In this document: piece by piece, positions 25,601 through 38,294 of the stretch
Position numbering within the stretch: the stretch's first letter is position 1
How the letters are laid out: each line of letters starts with the position of its first letter
Assembly: GCA_003864495.1 (NCBI GenBank)
Contig: ML133460.1
Span: 1,394,492-1,458,491, forward strand
Length of the DNA stretch: 64,000 bases
Reading direction: 5' to 3'
Source of the DNA: Nemopilema nomurai
Lineage: Eukaryota > Cnidaria > Scyphozoa > Rhizostomeae > Rhizostomatidae
Translations under genes and position numbers: made by a program
The notes under the pieces: model-generated
Database searches by the model: none
What the model saw: only the letters and a program-made list of their open reading frames with translations
Told to the model about the DNA's origin: nothing

Positions 25601-28586
25601 GCTCTGACACACCACTATATAAAATCAACAGTCTAACTGACTACTTAGAAATCAAGAAATACTGAGGGGCTTATTAAAGCAATTGTGGGTCTGAAAGCTT
25701 TCCTACTGTTCTCCCATTCAATCAGAACTCTTTAAAATGACCACAGGCAGACACATCATATCAATTCTGGTGGAAATTTTTCCAGCACTTTGATTCTAGA
25801 TTGGACTGAATGGCACTTAGTCCATGGTAGTAGATAAGCTCAATATCTCTACCAAAAACTAAATCTGTATCTAAAATGAGGTTTTCAATAAACTTCCTTT
25901 CATTACCTTAATCAAGATAAAATGGGAGAATTATTATATATTGGTCTTATATTTGCAGTTATCAAAATGAATTGTCTTCCTCTTTAAAACAAGCCATTCA
26001 AAACTTTTATTTAAAGCTCCAACAAAAAACAATGGGGAATTTTACATGAGTTTGTCCAAAATACAACATTAACCTTTAAAGATAACCCATGTAAGTACAA
26101 GTCTATATTTGAAAAAAGAAGACAAGAAAAACAAAATTGACTTTAGGTCTATACTGGTTCCTTTTTTCTTATGTTAACTGATGCATTGCCACAAACAGAT
26201 TTCACAGTCAACATTTTCTACATTCAAACTCAAAGCATGCTGATCATGCACATATAACTTTATGGATAAATTTAGAAAGGTAAGTTTCTAAAAGACAGCC
26301 AATGAATGGCACCCTGGTCATCATCTTTCCACCATGAATGGCCATTTATCCCTATCTGTTGACAAAAAAGTTGTTTGAATTAGCCACAAGCCAACTTGCT
26401 GTGGCATGTCCATAACACCTTTATTGACTGGCTAACATTATTCTTTGTTTACTAACATTTTGATGTTTGAATATCACATCCAATGCTGCTTACACTGGTA
26501 TAACAATACATCATTCACAGTTTCTGGTCATCTATTTTGCATGAGAGATTAGGCACCACATGAATTTCAATTCAGACAAGTATTTGATAGCAGTGAATTA
26601 CTCACAGCAACCATCACTATGCTAAATTTTTCTCCTTTTTAATTAGGTCATTCACTGTTTTAGACACTCTGAACACAGCTGGTCATGTGTCTATTTAATT
26701 CTTAGATATCACATACTATTTGGGCTGTTTAGTCTTACTTTAAAGATGGTCAGTCAAGAAATGAGATTAATAAAATGAACTTCTCTTCCTTAAATTCTTT
26801 TTCTCAATATGTGACCCTTATACAATCGTTACTACTTCCTTGAATTTAACTGAAGGTCAGGTCAGTGGGTGTACCCATGCCTCAAAACAAACACAGGGTG
26901 TGTATCCATGCCTTTACCCCAAAATTGATCAAGTCTCATGTTGTCCCACTGGTTATAATATAGAAAACATGTTACAGCAACAATAGTTCTTCTTCTGCTC
27001 AAAATTTTGCATAAAAGGTTGCATAGTGATATTCTCTGTGGTGTTAATGAAATTGAATATACATTTACAAACTTTGCTTTCCATAGTATCTGGTAATGCA
27101 AAAGAATTAGCCACATACAACTTCTGGGCGTCGATCCCAGGAACCAAACCAAAGAAGCTGCAGAAAATATATCCTAGATAATGGTTACCAGTCCTTTCCA
27201 CAGATTACCCTTTGATCTATCTATGTTTCAGGCACTATGCATAAACACAACTCTTTATTTGAATCTGGCAAAATATCTAATTATCTCAACTTTAGCAACA
27301 AAGGAAGTAGATTTGTCAATTTTTCTAGTTTGTAAAGTAAAGCAGCCCATAAATAACAAGAATGTTCCAGTTTTGTGTGCAGACTGGTTCCCCTATTTCT
27401 AGCTATTGTGAAGTTGATGGTAAAGCACTTGTTCAAATGTTCCAGAATTCAACAGGAATGTTCACAGAATGCTCTTGTAAAGATTCTTCAGAGCAATGAC
27501 CTTACAGGGTATTCAGGGCCTTTCTTGAAATAAAATTTGAGCATTGACACAAACAAGTACAGGAAACTGAATCAAAAAAACATTTTGATAAATTTCAAGG
27601 AGACATGATTCGCAAATGAAATATGAGGTGGGAGATCATGGCACTGAAACCTGCAAATGGGCGGCCCTGGTGTTTGTATTTCAACTCATTGATATGATAG
27701 GCCTTTGTGAGAGTCCTTCTCAGTCTTATCAACAAAACTATTGTTTCGCTAACCTGTCAACACCAGCAACTGACGGAGAGTCAATCTTTCCCAACATTGT
27801 CACAAAGAACACATTAAAATGCGGAAGTGGCTCTAAAATGAGCTTTAGTGCCAGGCCAACGCTAGTTCTAAAGTCAAGAATACTAAATCTTCTCGTCCCA
27901 AGCTTAATGCAATAGTTCGAGTCATGTCATCAAACCAAACACGAAACTAAGTCAAAAATTTGTTTGAATGAATCATCCTCCTTACCCACTGACATCAATG
28001 TGAAACTAAACTTGTTTTTCCTTCTGATGAAAAGCTTTGACGAAGAATGCATCACTGTCATATCAAATCAATGCGGTCTAAATGTATAGATTTTCCAGAT
28101 CCTGCAGGGCAGCTGTAAATAATGAATCGTTCATGTGGTAGCAGCGATCGCGTTAACCAAGACGCACTGCAACTGCTGGCGAAATACCCGGTCTGCTCAA
28201 TACAACTTTCCCTACCCCTTGGTGACGAATTTCAAGTTGACAGGTTATTATCACCAAAAACAATGCCCAGTCTATCAATAATAATAATGATAATAATTAA
28301 TGAGAACCGGGGAAGGTGACTCTTATTTTCGAGATAATACCATACTGGAAGAAAAAGCAATAGCCTGCAACCCAATCGATATGTGATATCTGTCTCGTGA
28401 GGAAACGGAAGTACGTTTATCTCAGATAAGTGTCACTGTTTGGCCAGGCACAAAAGCAGTGATACAAAAATTTCACTCACCCACAACCATGAGAGTGAAC
28501 TGGAACCCGCGCTTCACACTTTTCCTGAACACTTGGTTAGGCAAATTCGCAAAACCGACATAGTTTTCTGGACCCTTTTTTGGTGC
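16615..28586 (-). CDS. Septin-7-like GTPase, thirteen visible coding exons (start codon exon unresolved)
   Basis: Minus-strand coding exons: 28586-28481, 25443-25334, 24969-24869, 24489-24355, 23440-23395, 22746-22675, 22218-22126, 21560-21464, 21067-21016, 20603-20496, 20182-20032, 19720-19557, 16666-16615. All junctions are GT-AG and phases fit, giving 428 residues from the first visible exon. The order of landmarks is that of septins: [20 protein letters not shown], a basic stretch next to the GTPase core; P-loop [15 protein letters not shown] (G3); AKADT (G4); septin-unique element with GRKYPWG and [19 protein letters not shown]; then a coiled coil ([18 protein letters not shown]) and a lysine-rich tail. 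The tail and core agree best with the SEPTIN7 subgroup. Septins form hetero-oligomeric filaments on membranes and at the cytokinetic ring, and SEPTIN7 types take the end or coupling position. An alternative last exon lies at 18072-18192. The initiator exon is not fixed; a candidate is listed separately. Confidence 0.93.
18022..18027 (-). terminator. Polyadenylation signal AATAAA for the alternative septin exon
   Basis: The minus strand reads AATAAAATGC 45 bases after the TAA at 18072, at a fitting distance for cleavage shortly downstream. It supports 18072-18192 as a true terminal exon rather than intronic noise. Confidence 0.5.
18072..18192 (-). CDS. Alternative terminal exon of the septin-7-like gene
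   Basis: This exon lies in the last intron (between the exons at 19557 and 16666). It has a good acceptor (TTCTATAG before 18192) and accepts the two-base overhang of the 19720-19557 exon in phase. It then stays open for 39 residues, [20 protein letters not shown] then [19 protein letters not shown], and stops at TAA (18074-18072). A canonical AATAAA follows 45 bases later. The product would be a 451-residue form (from the first visible exon) ending in a serine/basic tail instead of the lysine-rich tail. A GTGGAG inside the exon could also act as a donor with the same overhang, so use as an internal exon is possible. Confidence 0.6.
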
Positions 28587-28924
28587 CTAAAAGACAAGAT
28601 AATCAAACGTGGCTAAACTCCAAAGGACGACACTGACGCAGCCTTCAGGGTGAGGGCAGGTGACGCCAAGGTTGGCTTCCTTCTCAATCAGTAACTTTAG
28701 CCTTGCTGCGGAAGGTGTGGTAGTTGTAGAAATAAACAAAGCCAATAACGACTTAACCTAAAAGCCTTGAATTCATTATAACAACCTAGGCAGTGCGTTT
28801 TGACTAATTACAAGTGAACATACTATCGGTTATATTTTTCGTTGGGCGGGAAAACTATAAGGGCGGGCAAACGGGTTGGTTTAATGAAAAATTAAGATGA
28901 AGATCAAACAACAACTTTACTCAC

Positions 28925-28986
28925 GACTGAGGCGGTTGTCGAGAGCCACTTAGTGACGAAGATATTGTTGGTCCACTTGAAGTCAT
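28925..28986 (-). other. Candidate septin first exon (phase does not match)
   Basis: An ATG at 28986 opens a frame reading MTSSGPTISSSLSGSRQPPQ that reaches a strong donor GTGAGT after 28925. The position, about 340 bases upstream of the first sure septin exon, and the low-complexity serine-rich N-terminus suit a septin. However, it leaves two bases, whereas the exon beginning at 28586 must start in phase 0, since TAG lies directly upstream of it. Either a small exon lies between, another donor or start is used, or this is not the first exon. Confidence 0.25.
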
Positions 28987-30058
28987 CCTTAGAATCGTAT
29001 TAACAGCGTAAACCACGACGAGACTATATCATTAGTACACGAAGAAGCACGCTTTCACATTCAGACGCGATCAAATGAGCTCTATTGCGGGCCTAAGCCG
29101 TCCCCTAACTGGTCAGGAAACGTGTTTAACCAAAAGACCACGTGATCAAACACTAACATGAAACTGGAACAAAAAGACTCCAAAACCTCTAGTTTCTTTC
29201 AATTTCAAACACTTTCAATCATAATATGGTATCCAAAAATTCTCCGACAGACTGAGCTACTCTACAATCCGAACAATCTAGCAAGCGTCGGGCACTGCAA
29301 GTCATCTATCTGAATGCCCAAGCTATAAATTCCCGCAAGTACCATTTAGTTGGAAATCAAGCTGTAACGACGAAGATAGATGCCCTGAATACTACATTTA
29401 GATTTCCCCATAACACTAAACAAGAGATTTATTTCCTATAATTATAAATAGCTGGAAATCACACTGCATATTTCGAATTTCAACGTTAAGGGGAGCTGCT
29501 GCAAAAAGATGACATATTTGAGATACAAAAGAAGGACGCTGTTCACGAGATGAATACGCATGCGTAATTTCAACACACCAGTATTAAAAGAACATGGGCG
29601 TGACTGTGGTTTGAAGAATTAATTTCTTTGATATTTTAAACACGAAGCATTTCAACTGGCTTATGCATCCTGACAAAATGAATCTCAAGTGAACCTTCTT
29701 CAAGGGGCTCAGTGAAACTTGATAACAAAATGGTATTTTCAATAATATTTTTCTTCTCGTAGATACCGATTGGATGGCTCTTTGATACGCAAGAATAAAA
29801 CTTTTGAGAAGATTTGTTCTACAAACTACAATATGATGAATGCCAGCAATATTAGTAGTTATGCGAGTTTTCCTATTGGACTGTGTTGTTCAAGAGTCCC
29901 GATAAAGGAAGGCATCTCTGGGGTTAGATAGACATTCGAAATTTCTAAAGCTAAAATTGCTATTCTTTTGGAGAAAAAGCTCTCTGTTGTTTGAATCGGA
30001 AATGATCCTTAAATAGAAAACAATTTTTTTATTTCAGCTCCTCGTTGAAAAGACTTTC

Positions 30059-30454
30059 ATGGGCTCCGACACAGATTGGAAAGTGGAAGGGCCAAGGGAA
30101 AATCATAACGAAATATATTTAAAAAAGCTCTATTGTTTTATAAAAAGTGAGGAGGCCATGACCCCCCCCCCCTCCCTCCCGCCCCTTCGTCGGAGGCCCT
30201 GGATTTGCAACCAAATGTTAGAAACTGACACAAGCATTCGAGAGTTTTTCATGATTTGCACTTGGTCGCCTAAGAATTGCCTTGAAGAAGGAGTCGTTAT
30301 GCTACAGATAAGAAGTGTTAGTCACATCGCTAACATAACAAAAACATACAATAACGAGGTATCTAACGAGGGGGCTGAGGTTGCCAAAGGGACAGATAAA
30401 CGTATTTCAATCCATATGACAACGCATTGTTGTCATTTTCTGGGGAAGACGTAG
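30059..30454 (+). CDS. Unidentified 131-codon open frame
   Basis: ATG-started frame beginning MGSDTDWKVEGPRENHNEIY and stopping at TAG. It includes a proline-rich piece (TPPPSLPPLRRRPW) encoded by a C-homopolymer, which argues against a conserved protein. No domain was recognised, and no upstream or downstream exons were found. Chance, or a remnant of a transposable element, remains likely. Confidence 0.2.
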   Translation: MGSDTDWKVEGPRENHNEIYLKKLYCFIKSEEAMTPPPSLPPLRRRPWICNQMLETDTSIREFFMICTWSPKNCLEEGVVMLQIRSVSHIANITKTYNNEVSNEGAEVAKGTDKRISIHMTTHCCHFLGKT

Positions 30455-31562
30455 AGAATAAAGGAAATAAATACTTAAGGCAAAGATAGATGGATACAAA
30501 ACATTGCAAATAGTCGTCGAAGGCTTCAGTAACTTTCAATTTCCTGACACTATTACAATTGTTCGCCATCGCTAGCAGAGAAGCATCGAAACAGTGCATA
30601 GAGCATCTAACTCGGGAATAATCAATAAATTATTTTATCTGTGATCTTTCAGTAAGAGAGCTTGTGCTATACATAAATTATAAGGTACTGAAGTATATGA
30701 CAGTGCAACACGAACAGAGCCATTGTTTGAGAAATGGTTGCTGAAATTGACGACAAATCAAATCGAGGCCAGTCAAAACAAGGAAAATCAAAACGAGACA
30801 AATCTGCTGGGCCCAAAAACGCTATCTAACATTCGATTTGCTATTCGATTATCAAGGAGGCTGCAAATTGGAGAGGTATACAGAAGTCTTTTCTAACTGG
30901 GCCATGTATAGCATGCCAACTCAACCCCAAGCCCCCAAACCCCAAAGCCTCTAAGCCCCCAAGCGGTTAAAATTTATTGACAGGTGGAGCAGAAGTGCCT
31001 TGACAGCTGTGCCCCACAGCGAATCGAACGAAATTTGTGGATAGCTTCCTGCGGCGTTTTCCTGCCTAATTAGAATTTCCAATACTTTGTGTTTTGCGGC
31101 GAAACTTTGAGCATTAAAAATGACCTTGTAAGTGGGCTAATGAAAGTGCTATGAATTTAACTGATAAAGCTCGACACTGTCTAAAATAGGCCACCGTTGG
31201 CTTGACTTAACAACTAGTTGCCTTTGCATCGGCGTCTCAATAAGCAGTTGGGCTACTGTAGCGCGTTTTCTTTCAGAATCCCTCACTTATCGAGAAATCG
31301 CGATTCCTGCAATTAGATCTGACGAATCGCAAAAGTTTGATTTTAGCATAAGCCACAAGGTGGACTTCTGCCTCCCAACTTATTGAAAATGAATTATTGA
31401 AAACACGTTGTTCAGCTCAATTGAAAGGATTAAATGTCTTCTTGCAGCTGCTTTTAAACGTAGGGCTCAAACCGTATTTGGACTTCTGAACATAATTGCT
31501 AATTAGGCCACCTTGCAAAGAGCTCTGACAAAAGGCAGAAACAGCAACAGTTATCTTCTGCA

Positions 31563-31724
31563 GTTCCTCCACGATAGGAGAACAAAGAAACAGCGACGAA
31601 AACTGGAATTGCAGTGTTTAATATTTTCCAAAAAATCTATAAAGTTCCTCCACGTGGAGAGAACAAAGAAACAGTGGCGAAAACTGGAATTGCATTGTTA
31701 GATATTTTCCAAAACACCTATTTT
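31563..31724 (+). repeat. Tandem duplication, unit about 81 bp
   Basis: The segment starting GTTCCTCCACGATAGGAGAA at 31563 recurs at 31644 (GTTCCTCCACGTGGAGAGAA), and both copies share AACAAAGAAACAG, GAAAACTGGAATTGCA and ATATTTTCCAAAA. The copies differ at several bases, so the duplication is not very recent. Confidence 0.8.
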
Positions 31725-31965
31725 CTTCCATGCACCTGACCTAATGCACACGGCCTCGCTTCGGGGTGCACCTCTAAAGATGATTTGTGTTCACATTGCG
31801 CCAGCAAAAATGTGTTCATAGCCTCCTTTTCAAGAACAGAACCCTTCCAAAGCCTGCCAACACTGGAGCTGTCTACCAGAACCCAAAACGAATGATGGTA
31901 CTTTCCTGGGAGCACCTGTATGCAGGCCAAATGGAATCAGATCTGATGAGCAGACCCAGCAGGCA

Positions 31966-32286
31966 TCAAAACATATGAAGATTGCAAAAGATTAAAAACA
32001 AATGAAGAGCGCTGTCCAGATTGCAATCTTTTCCTCGTTTGTCGACCAGCTTTAAGCTAACTTCAGCTTGAATTTTAGTAAGCTGAATTATTTTCGTATT
32101 TTTCGCGAACGTTTTTTGGCGTTTCATTTCGTGTTTCACTAAAATATGTTCAAAATGTCCTTCAGTGCACAACAATTCTTTAGCTGGAATTTTATACTTG
32201 GCACACAATGGTAAAATGAGTTTCAAAGAAAATTGTCTCAGAAATTCCCTGGAAAATGTCGGGTGGCAATCATCAAAATAAGGCAT
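31966..32286 (-). CDS. Unidentified 106-codon open frame
   Basis: A minus-strand frame reading LPLCAKYKIPAKELLCTEGH then FEHILVKHEMKRQKTFAKNT, rich in charged residues and without low complexity. No family was recognised, and no clear splice sites frame it. It may be a small gene, an exon, or chance. Confidence 0.2.
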   Translation of the reverse strand: MPYFDDCHPTFSREFLRQFSLKLILPLCAKYKIPAKELLCTEGHFEHILVKHEMKRQKTFAKNTKIIQLTKIQAEVSLKLVDKRGKDCNLDSALHLFLIFCNLHMF

Positions 32287-33229
32287 TTGAGGGGAAATAT
32301 ATGAAGCGGAGGACTAAACTTTCTTTGTTGCGATAAGACATGTATCATTTCTATTGTCAGGGTCATGCTCTTGGATTTTCTACATGGTTTATCGCTAAAT
32401 ACAGTAGTATCATACTGTAATAGCCATGTTTAATCATAGGGTGTTATCTAGTCACATTTCTTTTTGTTTCTACGATGATAAATCTTCCGCGTCTAAGCTC
32501 GGATCATGGACGACTGACTGAGTAGATACCTTTCTCAATGGGTCATTTTCCATGAATGGGCACAGCAACCTACAGCTATATGACATATTAGAAAACCTAC
32601 CGTTGAATTGGCTCTCAAGTAAACAGTTTATTCATGCAGCAAAGGACTTCCTCTTAAAAGAAATTGCTCTTAATAAAAAGCATAGCCTACGGCGACTTAG
32701 AGACCCACTTGTTTGGGTAAGTCGGTTTCGTGTCAGTCAACTTATGAGCTCAACAATAAACAGTTTATATAAAAGACATTACTTTTAATTACTCAATTGA
32801 AGATGCCTTCTCCGCATCCGCTTCAAGAGAATGCCACTCATCTTACTGTGGAATTTGAAAGTAAAGCTTGAAATCTAAAGAAATGATTAATATGCAGTGT
32901 CAAATCAATAAACATAGGGGAACGCTCTAAAGGGAATGCAGGCAAGCAACTTTCAAGAGGCGGTGCACCTCTGGGCTTTGTGCGTGGTCTTTTTTATCAA
33001 AACCGAAGGCTTCTGGTACAAAATCCTTCACTAGGTACTCAAAGCGTACTGTTAGGCCAATCTGAGATTGAATGGGTTTCTCGCCCCTTAGAGTGACCGA
33101 CTTCTTGTTAGCGGGGCTTTGACATAAATACTAGCGATATCTAATAAATGATTTTGTGAAATATTTTTTAGCTACATTATATCATTATTTACATTTATTA
33201 TAAAAATATTGCATTATATGTTTTTTCAT

Positions 33230-33540
33230 AATAGCTAGAAAGAGCGGAACCAGTTTTGCCTACCGTAAATCCTCGAATTGCCCCCCCTCGAATAAGCCCC
33301 CCCCTAGAATACGCCCCCATCCAAAAATATAAAAATTAAATAACCCACCAGGGGGCTAATTCGAGGATTTACGGTATTTAGAATAGTTTTTCGTCCGACA
33401 TCCTTCTGATTTGTTAACGTCGCAAAGATGACAAAAAGCTGACAAAGTCAATTGCCATTTGCGGATCAAAACCGCTAGAGGGTGATAAGAAGAGCTTGTG
33501 GTTGGCTTTGATTGACCAATCAGCATCACTTAACACCTAA
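33230..33540. mobile_element. Inverted-repeat element related to the one at 47.6 kb, left part, carrying a nested insertion
   Basis: The start (AATAGCTAGAAAGAGCGGAA) and later blocks (TTTTTCGTCCGACA; GCGGATCAAAACCGCTAGAG; GGTGATAAGAAGAGC; TTGACCAATC; TTAACACCTAA) match the element at 47558-47876 in order. The right inverted repeat is not found, so this copy is truncated or diverged. It is interrupted at 33261-33376 by another palindromic element. Confidence 0.7.
33261..33376. mobile_element. Small palindromic transposon (116 bp) nested in the 33.2-kb element
   Basis: Begins TACCGTAAATCCTCGAATTG and ends with a near-perfect reverse complement, AATTCGAGGATTTACGGTA. The interior has three diverged copies of a CTCGAATAAGCCCCCC-type motif. 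The boundaries agree with the gap left when the host element is aligned to its 47.6-kb relative. TA ends suggest TA target duplication. Confidence 0.8.
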
Positions 33541-36500
33541 ATTTTGAAGAGCCAAAGGGAAAAGACGAACTTTTTCTGTCCATCATTTTTGTAAACGAAC
33601 TCTTTCTGATTACGCTGTGAAATTTTGTAACACGAAACACTCATTAATACATTATTTTTATATTGCATATTTTATATTTTTAGTAATAGATCATATTATT
33701 TTATTTTTAGAAACATCCTCAATGGAGAAAAACTAGCTTATGACTTTTGAGGCCAATCGATCCAATTAAAAGAAGTTCGATAAAGTTAAAAAAAATCCAA
33801 AAATTCAGAAAAATTCTCAACTTCAAAAAATTCTCAAACTTAATGAAATTGCTCTAGAAGCAAGAATTTAAACGTTTGGGAGTACACAGGACCTCCACTT
33901 AGTTTAGAAGAACATATCAAGGTTTAATAAAGGGCTTGGAAGGAAGTTATCGCCTTAACTAGGACTGCTTCGTACATGGTCTACTATTTTGATGAAGTAG
34001 TACAACCAATGATATACTACTACTAATATTAATATTACAATAATCTACTAATAAACTGCTAATTTGTCTATATTACCATTTTTCAATTATCGTCTTCTCA
34101 TTTGGATGTTTTGCAGTAAGAAACGTAATACCCATAGGTTGGATATGCTGAGTTCACGAAAGAGCAATTAGAATAGCTGAGGGTGATTAAGAATCAACTT
34201 TGAACAGCTTTACATTAAAAATATAACAATCTCTTCCCATAAAAAATAAACAAAATCTTACAATAAAAATGTAAAAAAAATTCAGCGGTTTCAAATTTCA
34301 AATTTTGAAAATTTAGATTTTAAAATTTTGAAAATTTTATATAAAATTTTGTGGAAAATTTTGTGGAAAATTTTTAAATATTTATATTGTATTGAAAATA
34401 TTTGAAAATATAAAATTAAAAATGTAGAAAAAAATTTGAAAATATTTTCCATTTATGATATACAAACTCCCAATTATAGAAAATGGACAGGGTCTAATAC
34501 TATATAATACTCAGCTCTAAGCGAAATAAAACAGCCCCCCTCCTACAACTTTACTTTACAAATCGTTGACCAGTTGAAGAGCTGGGCAAATAGCGACTGT
34601 ACAAACTCTTCTCCGTACCATTCTCCGTGAAGATGAAAAGTTCGTAACGAAACGTTTCTTATCAACGTGACATAGACCCAAAGCTAAAGACCTTTTCTTT
34701 AGAAAATTAGCAAGCTTTGAGTTTTCCGCAACAGGGTGGTTATTTCCTTCCTCTAGAGTAACAGAGGGGAGATCAAAGGACTAGCTGTAGTGGCGTATAT
34801 AGGAATAAATCTACAACCCGAAGGAGGGACGCTAAACGTAACTATACGTGTTAAATAGTGAAGTATAGTAATAAAATTCCAAAAAGAGTAAGAATTTGTC
34901 TTGCTTATACTTCCATCTTGTATATATAGGAAAAGCTGGACATACCTCGTTGGTCTTCATAAAGTGAAGGAGTCGATTAGAAAAACCACGAGAATACGAC
35001 AAGTTTTCAAATGATTTATTGGTGATTATTCTTTGATGTTGGCTAGCGACACTGATTAGTTTTTAGATTAGCCAGCTACCGTCGTGTGCTTTTTTGATAT
35101 ATCTTAGATATAATCGTACTTGAATTCGGAAGCTGTTCTTTAACGAAGAAAAAACAGCTGGTTTAGCATTTGACCATAAGATCTTGTGACTCTCGAGTAG
35201 AAACTGAAAGAGGGCTTATGAATCCTGAAAAACATCTCTAAAAGCCAGCAAGTTCAACCTTTGCGCGTTTGTAACCATGTCAAAACATGAGGCAAATATC
35301 TTCAGGCACATTTTGAAAGTAGAAAACAAGTTGTATATGAAATGCATATAGACCTTTTGCAACCGGGATAATGCCGCCTCTGATTCCTCCGCTACTTTGA
35401 GTAGTTTAACAAGAAGACAGCTTAAGGATGAGCAGTGTAAAATAACATTTACTGACATAAACCTTGCAACTCATTAATTGGCGAATTTTAAATCGAGAAA
35501 ATGGACGGGTTTAATAAAATTTCTCTTAGACGGCGAACCCCTTTAGAATGCATTTAATTGCACAGGCTTCTCCATCGACAACCTTCTTGTATAGACTGAA
35601 TTCAAATTGGAAATGAAGCCATCCACAATCTTCTTTTTATACTAATCGAATAGGCCGAATCGTGCCCAGTAGCGGTTCTGAGGTCTTCGGGGCTTTTATG
35701 TTAGCCAAGGAAATTCTTCAAGTTCTTCTTCGTTAAAGTTGTTATGCTTCAAGTTGATACCGTTTCAAGCTTTGATAAGGTCCTTTCTGAGTCATTGCCC
35801 CCCTATGGCCCCCCAAAACCTACTACCCGAGCCCAACCTTATAGATGACGTATCAGCCTCGGTCGCAGAACGATTGCAGTGGGCCTATCGATCACCCATT
35901 TAGCGCTTCCTAAATATGTAACAAGAAATTTTGACTCATTGCAACCAAACTTAACTTGCGTATAGTTTATGAAAAGCTCATCAAACCACCATCGGTTACA
36001 TTTCACCTGGCATGGATCAAATCTCATTATGAAGAAGGCAGTCACGTACTTCCACGGCTCTTCGCCCCAAAAATGCAGCTATTTAATCATCGACATAATA
36101 GACAATGGGTTAATGAAAAGGACATTTTCTCAAATAATGGACCCAAAAAGTAAAGTACCAAATTTTAGATACTCAAAATAAGGACCAAGTGTACTTTAAT
36201 AAACATTGTTTTCATTATAAAGCGAAATCCTTCGGGAGAATTTAGAAAACAGAAATGACCACACACAATGACGTGGGTTAATTTCCGGTTCAAGGGGCTT
36301 TCGTGACGTTCCTGTCCAAACCTTTGCTCATGCAATGTACCTAATGCTGCTGACAGACAAGCAGAACTCTATTCCCCACGTTTATGACAGAAGACATATT
36401 GAGCGGATCAACTTAATAGCATCATACGCTAAGCACTTTGTCCAAGACAACTTGTTCCTTTTCTTTCTTCATTTGTCTCAATCAGATTATTTTTTTGTTT

Positions 36501-38294
36501 TTGTCAGATCTTGCCTTTAGAGATTTTCTCAAAGAAAATTCTTTCCTTAATTACTTATCCTCTTTACTCATTTCCCAGGTCAGATAAAGCGCTATGCTGT
36601 TACCGAAGATATACTCGAAAAGAGATTTCTATATGGTGACTGATTATTATAATGACTACAAACGAATGGCCTAAGCAAACATAACAAGGGAATATAAGGA
36701 TACAGAGGCTAGACGGGGGTACTACACCCAACAATACTGTTAACAAAATGCTTGTTAGATGTTTTGTCTTTTTCCATGGACAAATTTATAAAAATATTAA
36801 TTTGCAATTGTAAATAGCAGCAAATTTTAAGAAATTTTAGTTAAATTGAGTTTTATTTTGAATAAAATCAGAATTTCGATAGGGTTTTTACGAAATTATC
36901 GGCGTGGCTTCATTGCGTTACTCTCCCTAAAAAGAGTTTCCCTTATTCTCAAAGACTCATTTCATCTACGGTTACACCATATTCTAAACAGAAGATAATC
37001 ACCACGCAGATTCTGAAAACTGTTAATATACTGTACAACCACCAACGAATTTGTATAATTTTACATAAATTAATCCTTCATAGCAGGGAACCCTGTAGCG
37101 CTTCAAGGCTAGGGAGGAGCATCCGCGAAGACTGCAGCAGCTGTTAAAGACGTTTCGGTATATGATACTTGAATGTCGATGTGACAGCGAGTACATAGTT
37201 GTGGCAATACATTCCCATTCAATCGTTACCTCACAGGCTGACCCTAGTTTAAGCTTGGTCAACTACAACGATTGGTAACTGCGACTTCGAAAGTCAAGGT
37301 AGAAAGGCTGCGATTGAACGAAATGTTTGAAATGCAACGCCGCAAACGATCGACCCCTTTGTAGTTGAGAAGAGATACAAACAAAACATTTTACCTACTT
37401 AGCACCTCGTCAAGTGTGATAATCGTCGAGGTCTTTTTGAGTTATTTGATAACTGGCTGTATTGCAAGCAGCCCGACTGTTGCAAAAAGTATGGCGTTTG
37501 CGGAAAGGGGATGAGAAAGCATGGCCTAAAGCACAACAGAAACAAGCCAACGACCAGTGCACCATACCGAGTGTGCACGACAAAGAGACAACACGTTTAC
37601 GTAATTTTCATCATAGTTCCAAGCCATCTATCTACTCGTTACGAAAAAGACCCTATTAACTCATTCTCAATCTTTTTATATATGAAATTCGTTTCCTTTT
37701 CTTATATGTAATATTGAGTATTCCAGCTTCTTGAGGCCTACCGGCTAAAACTATTCCAGCTTTTCTTTGATATTTGAAAGAAATAAGTAATTTTCATTTA
37801 TTATCTCAATAGAACTGGAGCAGTGCTAGCCAGGTAGACATTGATTTATACTGCACATCCCTTATAGTGATCTTGTAAGTTGTTTACGTGCTTTCATTAA
37901 AATTTACAAAGACAAGGCTTTTGTAGCTGCGTGCAGCCAATATCAATCGACACTGAAATATCAATTATGGCTACAATCTTAATTGAGGGTAGGATTAAAA
38001 TTATTGTTGTTATGATGCACAATATGAAACCACAAAATGACACTCATCTGCCCAAGGATTTGGAGTGTTTTACATACCCAAGCATGCAAGGTATGAGTTT
38101 ACGAGATGTCTTATCACTTTTGTGGATGTTTAATTTAAACAAAAATAAACCATCATGGTTAATGTTCATGTTTCTTAAGAATTCTTGCACCATTACAATG
38201 CATTTTAGCAGCACACATTTGGTATATAATTAAATCACTTTGGTATATAATTAAATCGTTTTGATTCCGCCTCGAAATTTCACTTTTCTTTGTA
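33541..38294. other. Gene-poor AT-rich stretch
   Basis: No gene recognised. 33640-34460 is very AT-rich with repeated TTTTGAAAATTT-like words and palindromic runs. Short frames around 35216-36181 and 37023-37711 overlap on both strands and have no supported splice structure or domain. Confidence 0.4.

Larger units (their letters stand above)
28987..33229. other. Gene-poor stretch upstream of the septin gene
   Basis: No recognised gene. The septin promoter should be near 28.6-29.1 kb. The stretch holds one long unassigned frame (30059-30454), a cytosine-rich run (about 30168-30183), a tandem duplication (31563-31724) and a minus-strand frame (31966-32286), listed separately. Confidence 0.4.

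Noticed and set aside
27616..27915. 99-codon plus-strand frame inside the first septin intron
   Set aside because: Antisense to a sure gene, no domain and no splice signals; treated as chance.
35364..35402. Possible 39-base coiled-coil exon reading AEESEAALSRLQK on the minus strand
   Set aside because: Its phase does not fit the orphan exon at 39.4-39.8 kb, the donor GTCTAT is weak, and a frame this short is not strong evidence.
35839..36181. Several 60-70 codon frames on both strands
   Set aside because: They mutually overlap with no domain or splice structure, so none can be preferred.
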